A DNA stretch of 64,000 nt from Helianthus annuus (lineage: Eukaryota > Streptophyta > Magnoliopsida > Asterales > Asteraceae). The translations under genes and the position numbers were made by a program. Of this stretch, positions 10,842 through 22,468 are shown one piece after another. The stretch lies in NCBI RefSeq assembly GCF_002127325.2, contig NC_035441.2, positions 149,638,124-149,702,123 of the forward strand, in the 5' to 3' direction. The notes below the pieces were generated by a model. The model ran no database searches and was not told the origin of the DNA. It saw only the letters and a program-made list of their open reading frames with translations. The stretch's first letter is position 1, and each line of letters opens with the position of its first letter.

Positions 10842-13800
10842 CTACCATGGTGCATCAACCTTTTTCTGAAACTCAATCTCATACCTCTCAGCTTTCTCTT
10901 TCAAACCATCCACAACCCCGTTAATTTTTTTATTACTTTCATATAATTTCACCAGCTTTGCCAACAAAACCTTAATCTCATTTGCGTTCCGGCTTCGTTC
11001 CTCTTTCGCCTCCACATATCTTTTTGCATCTTCAGATTCAAATGCAAGGTTTGCGAGTACTCGTATCCTATCACGTAAAAATCCAACTTTCATTCCTATG
11101 AGTTCAAAAGATTTCAAGGAACTATCCCATACATCGAATTCTTCCTTCCTTGTGGTGAGCTTGCAGTTTCTTATCATATTTGCAATGTTTACGGTTTCAC
11201 CAATCACACCCGCCACTAACTTGTAGAACAGGCCTTCACGAACACCGGCGTGAAGGATTTCATTTCTTCCAATGCAGAGCTTGAAGTAATTTATACGGAT
11301 TTCTTCGGAAAGCTCTGAGTCAATGCATTGTTTGTCGACCATGATGTGAAAGTCTTTGAAGGTTTTGAGTTCTTTTAGTGAAAGATTTGGTTTAGGGGAA
11401 CCTTCTTGAACTTGTGAGTCAGCTGCGGAATGGTCCATATTGTGGCTGACGGGCTGAGTAGGTGGTTTAGATCTTTTGTGCTGCTTTTTAACCTTGGTTA
11501 AGGGAAGAGAACTCGGACTTGAACACTTTCTTCCTTTTGATTTAGTATACCTGTTAATCGTGGCTGTGTAGACACTAGGTGAATTAATAAAAAAGTATCA
11601 AAGATACATGCAATTCGAAGTGTGAAGAAATGGGTGGGTTGGGTAACGGGTCAAAAGAGATGCGGATCAGATGAGTAATTATATGGTACGTGAGAGGTCG
11701 GGTTGACCCTAAAACACCTGTTGTCCGACCCTTAAAAAATCTTCAAATAATTAAGTGTCGAAAATTTAAAAATTATATTGTTTCGATTCTAGTAAACTAA
11801 TTTTTCAAGAATTCATCTCTTTTGACATAGTTTTTGCTATGTTTTTTTTTTTTTTAACTTAACTCATCGTTTGACCCGTGAAACAACAAACATCATCATC
11901 ATCATCATACTCAGTAAATCCCACCAATAGCAAAGCTAAGGTAGGTTCTGAGGAGGGTAAGACGTAGACAACCTTACCTCTACCCTGTAGGAATAGAGAG
12001 GCTGCCTCCGGTGAGACCCCCCCCCCCCCCCCGGCTTGATAGTAGTTTTGCATCAAGCGTTGGACATAAGACACATAACACTCAGCAATTGGGACAAAAG
12101 GCGATTAATGCATGTACCCCTTTGTCTTTTGGCTATCAACGCCACCACATGATGCATGATTAACCGTCCCTCGCTTTTTAACGTTATTTTCACGAAATTA
12201 GTAAAATAACGTTAAAACTAGTGCATTTTCTGTACCCCGTGAAACAACAAACATAACCCAAATTGATCCAATCACAAGCAATGGATAAAAAATGACACCT
12301 TTAGTTGCATTGATGATCTTTTAACAAACCTGTAGTCATGTGTTCTTCATGTGCATTGTGGGTTATATCACTAACAGCACCATCGACTTCTTTTAAATCA
12401 TTTGCCCTTACAATGTAAACCTACATATTGAAAACCAAGATTATATGTATAAACATTCAAATTATATTTACCTGGCGTCAAACAAGAATAAAGAATGCAT
12501 CGTGTGTTCATCGTATAATCTATAAACAAAACCACACACTGCATTAAGAAGAAAACACACAAATAAAGAAACAAGGTTACGACCTTAAATTTGCAGGATT
12601 CAACTAACTGGAAGATCAAAACATCCCCTTCACGCAACTTATGTCTAACTGCAAACTCTCTCCAACCTGCACTAAGCCCATACCTATATGCAATGAGCTT
12701 GCAATTTGACTGCTCCCCATTTTCATCTTCGATTACCATCAAAGAGTCTTGCTTCGGTAAAAACGATCTGCCAAAACGAAATGGAAGGCCCTGCAACCGG
12801 TGGTGTAAGTTGGCACATTTTAGCACATGAAATCAATCTACATAAAAAATATAAATTTAGTGAATTACCATCCAAAAACAACGAGTAACATGTGATCCAA
12901 GCATTGTTTTTATAAAGGTAGGGTGCTCATTTCCAAGGGTTGATTGAACCTCCCTTGCTCGAATCATAGCTTGTGAGATTTTGACCGGAGCCTTACAGCC
13001 TTTCGTTGCATTTTCCTTTCCCAAACTGCATTTAAAATTAAACAAATATATATTTGATCAAATAAAGAGATGAAAAATTTGAAGTCAAAACTGACCGCAA
13101 ACGCCTTCTTGAAGGATCATGTACCGCCTGCACATCCGAAAAGTAATATGTAATTTTCGTGTTATGATGACTGAAATTGCTTATGAATTATGATCATTAC
13201 ATTTTGGTTTTTCATTCACTATTATTTCATTATTTTTTATAAAAACTAAGGGGCTGTTTGGCAACTTCTGAATGGTTAAGTGCTGAACCAGTAAGAGATC
13301 TGAACCATTAAGTGCTGAACCAGCAAGAGGTCTGAACCATTAAGAGCCAGTATAATGCTTAATCCTTCAGAGACAAATGTCTGACCAATTCAGATTAGAG
13401 GTCTTAACCATTCAGACTCTGTATAATACTTAACCATTCAGAGGCAAATGTATGAACCATTCAGACATCTGCTCACAAAACAAACAGTCTGAACCATTAA
13501 GTGTTGAATGGTCTGAACCATTAAGAAAGAGCCGCATTAAGAGGTAAACAAACAGCCCCTAAACCACTTTAGTTAACAAGATATGGTTTATTTTTCGTAT
13601 ATGTAGCTAGATAATGGCAAAAAAGCTAGATACTTACATTCTTCAAAACTACCATTACCAACAACCTAATTATGTTGTTTAAGTTCTCAAATTACTGAAT
13701 TAGGTAACTCTTCACCAACATTATAACAGATAAAACGCATATAAAAACCAACATTTTAAGAAAACGAAACTCAAACTAGAGACCTTATCTTTTGAAGACG

Positions 13801-14117
13801 AACGTTTCTTCTCCACATAGATTGAAGAAAACTCGAGTTTCTCAGGCTTCAGCCGTTTGCGTTTGCGTATACCCTGTGAAAAACCCACCAGATCTAACCA
13901 TCAGTGAACCAAACATTGCAAGAAAAATAAGAAAATTTGGAGAGAATGAGACCGAAAGTTCAGATGAAGGTGTTAACGGAGCAAGAGGAGATGTTTTTGA
14001 GGGTGGAAGCTGAGCGATAGTGACAAAGGGTTCCGGTAAATTGGGGGGTTTCCATTCAACAATAGCTAGTTGAAGATCAGGAGTTGGTTCAGTGTTGTTC
14101 ATCGGGGATGCTGCCAT
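10842..14117 (-). CDS. B3 gene 1: B3-domain DNA-binding protein, 7 exons, 487 aa
   Basis: Proposed exons (minus): 14117-13953, 13873-13784, 13127-13096, 13025-12869, 12790-12584, 12420-12330 and 11563-10842. They total 1464 nt, in frame and stop-terminated. The B3 fold runs from about residue 130 to 224 (GRSFLP, LSAGWREFAVRHKL, EGDVLIFQL). A basic KRKRLKPEK stretch near residue 58 may be a nuclear signal. The long C-terminal region has KTFKDFHIMV and a lysine/glutamate-rich helical tail ending DAPW. This matches plant B3 proteins of the Os01g0234100-like group from memory. B3 proteins bind DNA in the nucleus as transcription factors; targets are unknown. Phases and sizes of exons 3-7 agree with gene 2 at 32779-39322. 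The exon 1 donor (at 13952/13953) is the least certain junction. Confidence 0.85.
11894..12235 (-). mobile_element. RTE-LINE-derived insertion, 342 bp, in last intron of B3 gene 1
   Basis: Flanked by a perfect 19-bp target duplication CCCGTGAAACAACAAACAT at 11875-11893 and 12236-12254. On the minus strand the 3' end carries a (GAT)n tail. The part at about 11905-12015 resembles the reverse complement of the RTE LINE 3' end at 29527-29625 (shared blocks around CTTACCTCTA and TAGAGA). A run of 16 C lies at 12017-12032. It is either a 5'-truncated LINE copy or a SINE with a LINE-like tail. Confidence 0.8.
12176..12217. repeat. Perfect 15-bp inverted repeat
   Basis: TTTTAACGTTATTTT at 12176-12190 pairs with AAAATAACGTTAAAA at 12203-12217 across a 12-base loop. 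It lies within the RTE-derived insertion, close to its 5' end. Confidence 0.85.
13250..13559. mobile_element. Tourist-like (PIF/Harbinger) MITE in B3 gene 1 intron 2
   Basis: Terminal inverted repeat GGGGCTGTTTGG / CAAACAGCCCC with 3-bp TAA duplications at 13247-13249 and 13560-13562. The 310-bp body repeats CTGAACCATTAAG-like words. It is non-coding. The 3-bp TWA duplication and GGGG termini fit Tourist/Harbinger. Confidence 0.85.
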
Positions 14118-14757
14118 GGCTCAAAGGGGAGATTGGGGACAGACAAACGTATTCTAGGTGAAGAACACACATTGAAGCTTGTACACTTGTTCTTCAACAT
14201 CATGGTGACCTACTTTTGACTGTACGGAAAGTAAAAAAGAAATGAATTCCTCCATCCATTTGGTACTATTTTCATTAGATTTTTTTTTTTAAAGAAGTGA
14301 ATTATTCACGAATATTGAGAGATCTAGGATACGTTGTTTTAATTGGATCTAGTATACGTTGTTTTAATCGGGTCCGCGCTATAGAGCCCCCTCGCACAAT
14401 AGATCCCCAATTTAAACCCCTCAATGAGAAACCCCTATCACCCAAACTCGAACTTGAGATCTGGAGGGGAAAACTCACCTGGACCCACCATAAGTGAAAC
14501 TTAAATACCTGTGGCCACCACGAGCACTCATGATGGTTATTTTCATTAGGTATATAGAAAATATAAAAATAAATGGTTAAATTCTACCTAATATTATATT
14601 TACCGGAAAATAACCAAAATAAACATTGACTAATCCAACCTTTTTTTTACATTGATTAGTCCGTTTGCTCCATCCTTTTTTTTACATTGATTAGTCCATT
14701 TACTTTTTACATTGAAATGACCAAGATCAAGAATCGAAAAGTAATCGAATAACCAAT
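14118..14757. other. Upstream region of B3 gene 1
   Basis: Presumed promoter and 5' UTR of B3 gene 1 (reads leftward), but no TATA box could be fixed. At 14380-14480 the minus strand has a B-box-like AAGTTCGAGTTTG, possibly another old SINE. Segment 14640-14720 has repeated TTTTTTTTACATTGATTAGTCC words. Confidence 0.35.
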
Positions 14758-14916
14758 GATCTCTTTGCCTAGTGATAAAGGGGAGATGGGAAGCTCTGTT
14801 TCTCTTGAAGGTGTGAGTTCAAATTCAGACAATTGGGAATTTAATACTAATTTGGTGATACTAACATACTAACTACTAACTCGGTTAGCGACATCCTAAC
14901 CGTACGCCGTTAAAAA
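14758..14916 (+). mobile_element. tRNA-derived SINE, about 160 bp
   Basis: A-box-like TTGCCTAGTGATAAAG and B-box-like GTGAGTTCAAATTC lie about 35 bp apart, and the 3' end is an A run. Flanks 14737-14757 and about 14917-14938 form an approximate 20-bp target duplication (AAAAGTAAYCGAAT, then AACCAAT, one indel). Typical of LINE-mobilised SINEs. Confidence 0.75.
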
Positions 14917-14938
14917 AAAAGTAACCGAATTAACCAAT

Positions 14939-15288
14939 CCGACTTTTTTGGTAAACAAAAACGTCAATCAATTACAAGTCTCAAACATTCACCCCATAAC
15001 CGGCCCAAATTATCCTCACCCATAAGTAAAAACACATTTCTTTGTAGGGTTATGTCGACACTATGATGTACCAATATTCATGCTTTAGTTAAGCCACTAC
15101 TTGCCCATGCTTTGTAACACAAGCATGGATTGTGTATAAAAAGGAGTAACAGAGTATCAACTTAGTCAACCCTCAACATTAATAAGGGTCGATCGGATTT
15201 TTTAGGGTTGATCTATACAACTGGCCGTAGCAAAATTTTTACGGGCGTGCAAGAATGTAGCAAATGGAAATTGATTCAATTTGTTAAC
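14939..15288. other. Intergenic spacer
   Basis: No coding sequence or clear repeat seen. It ends with TTGTTAAC (15281-15288), the left target duplication of the split hAT element. Confidence 0.5.
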
Positions 15289-15502
15289 CAGGGCCGGCCC
15301 GAAGGGTGTGCGAGATGGGCGACGACTTAGGGCCCAAACCCATCGGGGGACCAATTTTTTTGTTTTTGTATTAGTTTTAACTGTAATGTTAGAATATATA
15401 CGTAATGAATCGGAAAAATACCATCTTGAACTTGGTTTGATAGTTTGAAAGTCACTTTAATAAGAAGAAGACATGGGTCCTAACCTCGACGTCCTCAGTT
15501 TT

Positions 15503-16380
15503 TGAAGGGGTATGGTCCCAAAAAGTCGCGCAAACCTCCGCCCAGGTTGCGCGCGGAACCATACTCCTTATTTCAGAAAACTTATTAACAGTATCCACGC
15601 GCGACTTACACGCGTTGTAGTTTGTCCCGCGCGAGGCAAGGCTCACAAGAGGCCCAGATATCAGCACTTAGCATAAAACAATGGAACAAATGAGCATGCT
15701 AACCCCTCGCGGGTTAGTTTGTTGTCCAACAAGAGCCACTCAGTAGGGAAGCGCACGGCTACCTACAGTGGTACATAAGGTACAAGTGGCAGTAAAAGGA
15801 GCCAATGAGCGTCTAGCAGGCTCTGGTCAATCGTGCGCCACGATCGCCTGACGAGAAGTACACAAGGACGCCTACGTGGCACCAATCAGAGGACGGGGAC
15901 AACTGTCCCACGATCTCCACTTGTCTGCTGATGACAGAAGGACAACAAGGCCGACAACAATGACACGTGGCTCCAATCAAGGTGCGCCAGCACCGACGAG
16001 CGTCTAGAAGCCACTAAGCGGTCAACGCTAATGAGACAAAGAGCATATCCGTTTTGTTGTCCGCTTCTGGCCCAAGGCCCATCAGCCCATAACCCCTTAC
16101 ACCTCTCCGGCTATAAATAGAGACCTCATCCCACAGGTTAAACATTCTATTCCCTCAGCTCTCACTCTTTACACTTAATTACTCTCAAAGCAGTCGCTTA
16201 TTCTCACGCCGGAGCCTGGTTAAGAGGGAAACCCCCACATTCCCCTCTTAACGAGTAACGGTGTTCTGTTTTGCAGGATTGATACCAAGTCGGAGCTCAA
16301 ATATCCTTAAGAAGATTAACCATCATGAAAGGAACATAAACCAATCTAATTAACTCCCTAATTAGATCACTGTTTCTTCA
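15503..16380 (+). repeat. 5' LTR of element B, 878 bp
   Basis: TGAAGGGG...TTCTTCA, nearly identical to 26653-27530. A TATA box CTATAAATAG lies at 16111-16120 after CCGG; the transcript should start about 30 bp further on. The GCGC-rich U3 (CGCGCGAC-type words) contrasts with the AT-rich flanks. Confidence 0.95.
16111..16120 (+). promoter_or_regulatory. TATA box of element B 5' LTR
   Basis: CTATAAATAG in the last third of the LTR, 340 bp before gag. The same box occurs in the 3' LTR at 27261-27270. Good match to plant TATA consensus. Confidence 0.75.
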
Positions 16381-16381
16381 T

Positions 16382-16391
16382 TGGCGCCCAC
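16382..16391 (+). other. Primer binding site of element B
   Basis: TGGCGCCCAC begins one base inside the 5' LTR. The TGGCGCC core is the complement of a tRNA 3' end used by many Tat/Athila elements (tRNA-Asp type by memory). Only seven bases match firmly. Confidence 0.65.
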
Positions 16392-16459
16392 CGATTTTTT
16401 TCTATAACCACCCTCATCTTCTTTATTTGAGCCTTTGACATCTTTTTCTTCCTTCGACT

Positions 16460-19400
16460 ATGACTGGTCAAGGAATCATCCCAGAGTTTGGTTTCGGAAC
16501 CAACTCTAACACGGCGTTGGGTGAAGGAATCCAAAACTTCCAAGCCCAACAAATCGAAGAAATCGGCGAAGTTGAAATCAACAATACTGGGGGTCCGCGC
16601 GGGAGCTTCACCCGCATCACCCAAGTGGTCACCCCAGGGAACAACGGAGAAGGACCCTCGAACACAGCGCCACCTCAAAATGTATCTGCATTACTTGGCT
16701 TACCAGAAGGCGAAACCCCAGCCTCGTGGTATGCCAAGAACATCGCCACCATCAATGCAGCATACCAATCGCTCATCGCGCAGCAAGCAGTTTTGACGGC
16801 AGAACCGTCCTTGGTCACCCCTCAGAGTCAGGGGGTGCGCCAAATGCCCCCGCCAGCCAACCTACAAGGCAGAATCAACAGGCCTCCCCCTACAAGACGT
16901 TTAAGCGTACAAGACACGCGCGATACAAGAGGGGAAACGGATAGTTACTACGACTATCCGTCGAACCTTCAGCGAGGCCATGTTCACAGCCGGCTCACGC
17001 CGCGCAACATGAACAACGAATGGGAAGAAACGGACCCGTATGATCCCACATGGGAAGGTGACGAGGAATCGTCAGTCTTTAATCGTTTACCAAAAAATCA
17101 TGAGTACTACAAGCCAAGACAACACATTGGCTACACAGAAGAAGCTGAAAGAGATTTCCGCCTGGCATACAGACCAGCGGAAGCTGCGGAACACTCCAAG
17201 TTTATCCCGAAAATTGCACTCGCGCCGCTTTCACGAGAGAAGCTACCCCCAACTGTTGGGAAATTCAATGGGTTGATTGACCCAGACGATCACGTCAGAA
17301 CATTCACGAGTGTGGGCTGCATGGGAGGGTGGAACATGCCCATGTGGTGCCACCTGTTCATTCAAACTCTTACCGGAGTGGCTCGCGCCTGGTTTGACAG
17401 CCTTCCGCCTGGGAAGATTAAATCATGGACAGATTTCAAGACGCAATTCTTAAGCTACTTTAGCCAACAACGTCGCTACCAACGTGACACAGCCGAAGTA
17501 GAAGATATTTGGCGAAGAGATGGTGAAGGTCTGGAGGACTTCATCACGCGTTTTAACAAAGAGTGTCTGGAAATAGGCGGCGTCAGTGAGCAACTCATGC
17601 GCTGTCACTTCAAAAAGGCTATACGCTGCGATAGTCTCATTAGAACCATCACAGGCAAAGATGGAATGCCAAAGGAGTGGGATAAACTAATGGAAGCCGC
17701 AAAAATCGTCGCGCAAACTGAGGAGTCCCTCGCTGGTGGAAAGGGCTACTACCCAGAAGATAGATTCTCAAGAGGAAGTACGCGCGATAACAACAACAAG
17801 CGTAACAAATATAAGAGTCATGACTGGAAGTCTGAGAGACCAAGAGGCCGTGACGACAGGCCGCGCTACAGAGAAGATGCGCGAGAAACGATTGACCGAA
17901 TCGGTTACAAGAAGGCGGTCAGAGACGACAATCGTGACAAAAACTGGACTCCGCTCACAAAAACTCCAAAGGAGGTATTGATGACGGAGAATGTCGATTT
18001 CAAGGCGCCCAGACCAATGACAAACAAGAAAGGGCAAGACCCCAACTTGTACTGCGATTTTCACAAAGATTCAGGGCACCTGACCGACGACTGTTATAGC
18101 TTGCGCCAAGAAATCGAGAGAGCGCTCAAAAGCGGTAAGCTAAGCCATTTAGTGAAGAATGTACGCAAGGAAACCCGTCAACTCCAGCGCCACGATGAAG
18201 GGAACCACAAAAAGGTCCGACGACTAGAGACTCACATGGTCAACGGACCCAGGTATAGCGCGAAAGAGAAAAGCAAACGCCCTTATGAACCTTCTTGGCA
18301 AGAGCAGCAAGTTATATTTCCGGTAGTGCGTGGCGGACCTCGCGCCACACGTCCCGTGGTCATTACCGGCATAATCGGGCATTATGAAACTGACTACATA
18401 TTCATAGACCCGGGAAGTACTGCCGACATCATTTACGAACATTGTTTCAATCAGTTGGATGAAGAGGATAAAGCGCGACTCGAACCAGTCGATTACCCTT
18501 TGTCTGGATTTTGCAACGAGATGGTTTTTCCTCTCGGACAGATCAGTTTCCCCGTCACGCTTTCTGACGGGAAACACTCAAGAACAACAAATGTGAACTT
18601 CATGGTAATGCCAGTAAAATCGAGGCATGATGTACTTATTGGGAGGGAAACGCAAGGCGAGCTAAACATGGTGACTTCAACGCCTCATTCTGCGATAGGT
18701 TTCCCAACCAAGACAGGAGTAGCAATCATATATGCCAAGAAAGAAGTAATGTCAACTGAAGAGCTGCGCCCAACAAAGGCGGCGAAGGTCTCCACGACCG
18801 AGCCAGAGAAATGGGTTTTAAACCGAAAATACCCCGAGCAGACTGTGACAATTGGCCACGCCATTTCATCAGAAATCAGGACACGTCTAAAGCAACTGCT
18901 GTTTCGAAACATGGATATATTTGCCTGGACACCGGCAGACATGACCGGTGTCCCGCGCAACATCACCGAGCATTGCTTAAACACGTACCCATCTGTCGAG
19001 CCAAAGGTCCAAAGAAGGCGCAGCCTAGGGGCAGACAAGACAAAAGCAATGAACGAGCAGGTATGTGAGCTGCTCAAAGCCGGAATCCTGCGAGAGGTAA
19101 GATATCAGAGTTGGGTGGCGAACCCCGTGATGGTCGAAAAATCAAATGGCGGATGGCGCATGTGCGTAGACTACACTGATCTCAACAAGGCGTGCCCAAA
19201 GGATTGCTATTCCTTGCCTGAGATCGATAAACAAATAGATTCTCTCGCGCCATACCGATGGAAGTGCTTTTTGGATTGCTACAAAGGATACCATCAAGTG
19301 CAGATGAAGCTAGAAGATGAAGACAAGACAGCGTTCAGAACGGATCTTGGAATCTTCTGCTACACAAAGATGCCTTTTGGCCTGAAGAATGCAGGCGCGA

Positions 19401-22036
19401 CATATCAACGCTTGATGGACAAGACCTTCGCAGGTGACATCGGAAAGCATATTGAGGTTTATATCGATGATCTAGTGGTTAAAAGTCCTGAGGAGGACCA
19501 AATGTTGAAAGACATCGAGAAAACGTTCAACTCATTGCGCAGCGTAAATATGAAGCTAAATCCAGCCAAGTGTTCCTTTGGCATGGAAGAAGGGAAGTTT
19601 CTAGGCTTCATTGTCACAAACGGCGGTTTCAAGGTGAACCCAGAGAAAGTACAAGCTATAGAACGAATGCCCTCACCGAGAAACATCAAGGAAATGCAAC
19701 GACTAGCCGGCCGGCTGGCCGCGCTTAATCGTTTTCTCTCCAATCACGCCGCAAAGTCGTATCCCTTCATTAGCACGTTGCGCAATTGTGTGAAGAAGCA
19801 AGAGTTCAAATGGACCCCGGAAGCCGAAACAGCTTTTCAACAAATGAAAGCGTGTCTGATCGAACTCCCTACCCTGACTGCACCATTTGAGAAGGAGCCC
19901 CTCGTACTGTACTTGTCCTCCTCGGATAAGGCAGTAGGGTCAGTATTATTGGTCGACAGAAACGGGGTACAAACCCCGATCTACTATGTCAGCAGGGTAC
20001 TCACTGACCCAGAAACAAGATATTCCACAATGGAAAAGCTGGTTCTTGCGCTACTACACGCCTCCCGAAGGCTGCGCCGATACTTCACAGGCCATGTGAT
20101 AACTGTCCTTACAAATTTCCACATTGGCACTATACTACAGAAGCCTGAGACATCAGGCAGGTTGGCAAAATGGGCCATTGAACTGGGCGGCCATAACATC
20201 TTGTACAGGCCGCGCCCGACCATTAAGGGGCAGGTCCTCGCCGACTTCATCACAGAAGTGCCGGCCGATAAAATCAAGGAGTGCGAGCTGATAGAGACTC
20301 CCGAGAAAGATACAACAGATGAAACTTGGATGCTTTACACCGACGGGGCATCAAATGAAGATGGCGCGGGAGCAGGATTGCGCCTGGTGAGCCCAGAGAA
20401 TCACGAGTTTACTTACGCCATTAAGTTGGACTTCAAAAACACCAACAACGAGGCTGAGTACGAAGCATTTCTGCAAGGCTTACGCCTCGCCATCAAAATG
20501 GGAGCCAAAAGCTTGCGCGCACATGTTGACTCACTCCTAATAGCCAGTCAAGTGAATGGCATATACGACGCGAAGGGAGAAGTCATGGCTTTGTATCTGG
20601 AACAGGCGAAAGAATTGCTCCAACAATTCAAATCCCACAAAGTTATACACATCAATCGCTCCGAAAACAAGCCAGCTGATGCCTTGAGCAAGCTTGCCTC
20701 GACCTCCTTTCAACATCTTGCCAAAGATGTAAGGATAGAGGTACTCAAGAATCCATCGGTATTACTGCGACAAGTGAACGTGATCGAAATGGGCCAATCT
20801 TCATGGATGACCCCGATAATCCAGTACTTGCAAGAGGGAGTGCTCCCTGAAAACAAAGCAGAAGCGAGGAAGATCCAAAACAAAGCCCTACAATACGAGA
20901 TGAACGGTGGTATTTTGTACCGAAAATCCTTCCTAGGGCCACTACTACGCTGTGTGGACCCTCAGGATGCGAATTACCTGATAAAGGAGATCCACGAGGG
21001 GATCTGCGGCATTCACTCCGGACCACGGATGGTTGTCGCGAAGATCATGAGCGCCGGTTACTACTGGCCTGGTATGCATGTCGACGCAATGAAGGAGATC
21101 CGCAAATGTGACTCTTGCCAGAGGCACTCTCCAAAAACATTGCGCCCTAAAAATGATCTTATTCCTGTATCCACCGCATGGCCCTTTCAGCAATGGGGAA
21201 TTGACATGGTGGGACCCTTCCCGGATGCTCCCGGCGCCGTAAAGTTTATCATAGTGGCTGTCGACTACTTCACCAAGTGGGTAGAGGCCAAAGCCCTTGC
21301 ATCCACCACAGCTATGATTGTGCGCAAGTTCATCTGGGAGCACATCATATGCAAATTTGGTCTTCCGCTCAAGATCGTAACTGACAATGGCACCAACTTC
21401 GCATCAGACGATCTCAAGAAGTGGATGAAGGAGATGAACATTGAACACACTTTCACATCCGTTGCGCACCCCCAAGGCAACGGACAAGTAGAAAGCGTGA
21501 ACAAATGCATCGTCGAGGGAATAAAGGCCAGATTGGGAACAAGGCGACGAGGATGGGTTGATGAGCTCCCAAGCATTTTATGGGCTCACCGAACCATGCC
21601 AAAGACGAGTACCGGCGAAACCCCCTTTAGCTTGGTATATGGCTCAGAGGCGGTTATCCCGGCGGAGATTGGCCTACCCTCACCACGTATGACAGCGGTC
21701 AACTCAGTTGACAATGAAGCAGAAAGGCGCCTGGACTTGGACCTGTTAGAAGAAAGGCGCGAACTCGCGCGAATCAAAGAGGCCAAGTACAAAACCCAGC
21801 TGGAAAGGTACTACAACACAAGGGTCCGCGTTTGTACCTTCACCCCAGGGGAATACGTCTTTCGCGACAATGAAGCGTCAAATGCGGAACGTCCAGGAAA
21901 GTTGGCACCTAAATGGGAAGGCCCATATCTGATACATGAGGTCTTGGGCAAAGGGGCCTACAAATTACGCACCCTAGATGGCCACATCTTACCAAGGACA
22001 TGGAATGCGCAACAACTGCGCAAATGTTATATGTAA
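16460..22036 (+). CDS. Element B gag-pol polyprotein, 1858 aa, intact
   Basis: ATG lies 80 bp after the LTR. Gag occupies about residues 230-400. A degenerate Cys/His motif follows (CDFHKDSGHLTDDC). The protease has the Asp-x-Gly-Ser form, IDPGSTADI (near 650). RT has YIDDLVVKS (near 1000). A decayed connection RNase H is followed by a second, archaeal-type RNase H starting LYTDGASNEDGAGAG (near 1292); this duplication defines the Tat lineage. Integrase has an HHCC finger (HSGP...CDSCQRH, near 1511-1555) and a core with DNGTNF. No chromodomain is present. No stop or frameshift over 5.6 kb, which with near-identical LTRs suggests recent activity. Confidence 0.95.
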   Translation: MTGQGIIPEFGFGTNSNTALGEGIQNFQAQQIEEIGEVEINNTGGPRGSFTRITQVVTPGNNGEGPSNTAPPQNVSALLGLPEGETPASWYAKNIATINAAYQSLIAQQAVLTAEPSLVTPQSQGVRQMPPPANLQGRINRPPPTRRLSVQDTRDTRGETDSYYDYPSNLQRGHVHSRLTPRNMNNEWEETDPYDPTWEGDEESSVFNRLPKNHEYYKPRQHIGYTEEAERDFRLAYRPAEAAEHSKFIPKIALAPLSREKLPPTVGKFNGLIDPDDHVRTFTSVGCMGGWNMPMWCHLFIQTLTGVARAWFDSLPPGKIKSWTDFKTQFLSYFSQQRRYQRDTAEVEDIWRRDGEGLEDFITRFNKECLEIGGVSEQLMRCHFKKAIRCDSLIRTITGKDGMPKEWDKLMEAAKIVAQTEESLAGGKGYYPEDRFSRGSTRDNNNKRNKYKSHDWKSERPRGRDDRPRYREDARETIDRIGYKKAVRDDNRDKNWTPLTKTPKEVLMTENVDFKAPRPMTNKKGQDPNLYCDFHKDSGHLTDDCYSLRQEIERALKSGKLSHLVKNVRKETRQLQRHDEGNHKKVRRLETHMVNGPRYSAKEKSKRPYEPSWQEQQVIFPVVRGGPRATRPVVITGIIGHYETDYIFIDPGSTADIIYEHCFNQLDEEDKARLEPVDYPLSGFCNEMVFPLGQISFPVTLSDGKHSRTTNVNFMVMPVKSRHDVLIGRETQGELNMVTSTPHSAIGFPTKTGVAIIYAKKEVMSTEELRPTKAAKVSTTEPEKWVLNRKYPEQTVTIGHAISSEIRTRLKQLLFRNMDIFAWTPADMTGVPRNITEHCLNTYPSVEPKVQRRRSLGADKTKAMNEQVCELLKAGILREVRYQSWVANPVMVEKSNGGWRMCVDYTDLNKACPKDCYSLPEIDKQIDSLAPYRWKCFLDCYKGYHQVQMKLEDEDKTAFRTDLGIFCYTKMPFGLKNAGATYQRLMDKTFAGDIGKHIEVYIDDLVVKSPEEDQMLKDIEKTFNSLRSVNMKLNPAKCSFGMEEGKFLGFIVTNGGFKVNPEKVQAIERMPSPRNIKEMQRLAGRLAALNRFLSNHAAKSYPFISTLRNCVKKQEFKWTPEAETAFQQMKACLIELPTLTAPFEKEPLVLYLSSSDKAVGSVLLVDRNGVQTPIYYVSRVLTDPETRYSTMEKLVLALLHASRRLRRYFTGHVITVLTNFHIGTILQKPETSGRLAKWAIELGGHNILYRPRPTIKGQVLADFITEVPADKIKECELIETPEKDTTDETWMLYTDGASNEDGAGAGLRLVSPENHEFTYAIKLDFKNTNNEAEYEAFLQGLRLAIKMGAKSLRAHVDSLLIASQVNGIYDAKGEVMALYLEQAKELLQQFKSHKVIHINRSENKPADALSKLASTSFQHLAKDVRIEVLKNPSVLLRQVNVIEMGQSSWMTPIIQYLQEGVLPENKAEARKIQNKALQYEMNGGILYRKSFLGPLLRCVDPQDANYLIKEIHEGICGIHSGPRMVVAKIMSAGYYWPGMHVDAMKEIRKCDSCQRHSPKTLRPKNDLIPVSTAWPFQQWGIDMVGPFPDAPGAVKFIIVAVDYFTKWVEAKALASTTAMIVRKFIWEHIICKFGLPLKIVTDNGTNFASDDLKKWMKEMNIEHTFTSVAHPQGNGQVESVNKCIVEGIKARLGTRRRGWVDELPSILWAHRTMPKTSTGETPFSLVYGSEAVIPAEIGLPSPRMTAVNSVDNEAERRLDLDLLEERRELARIKEAKYKTQLERYYNTRVRVCTFTPGEYVFRDNEASNAERPGKLAPKWEGPYLIHEVLGKGAYKLRTLDGHILPRTWNAQQLRKCYM

Positions 22037-22468
22037 TCTATTCCGGCCTTGCGCCCCAGTTTAATTCCCTACGTCGGCTATAAGCCACTAGCAATTATGT
22101 ACGAAGGCCTACGCGCCCACTTTTGACTTAATGAACGCATACGACATGTTTTTCTATTACATTTTTTCGTTACAAATGCATGCTAAACTTTTGATTAGCG
22201 CGAAAACACTCCAGTATCTCAGAGTTTGTTCAAATCGCCTCCAAGGTCCTCCGCAAACAAAGCGCGAGACCGGGCGGTAACCTTTTATATAAAGGACACT
22301 TCCATTTATTCGAGCTAATTTAACCTAAGGTTTATAAGCAATGCAATAATTGCAACGGAAAAAACGAAAATCTTTCATATCATTTAAAACTTGCGCAACA
22401 GCGCAGCATTGTACATTCAACTACCAAAAGAAAATTACAAGGGCATAAAAACCTATCAACAGCCTACC
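22037..22468. other. Spacer between pol and the antisense gene of element B
   Basis: Non-coding 430 bp serving as pol 3' UTR on plus and as the 3' flank of the antisense gene on minus. The two transcription units converge here. No terminator or poly(A) signal could be assigned with confidence. Confidence 0.5.

Noticed and set aside
14758..14916. tRNA gene
   Set aside because: A and B boxes are present but no cloverleaf or anticodon arm can be drawn, and the A tail and target duplication identify a SINE.
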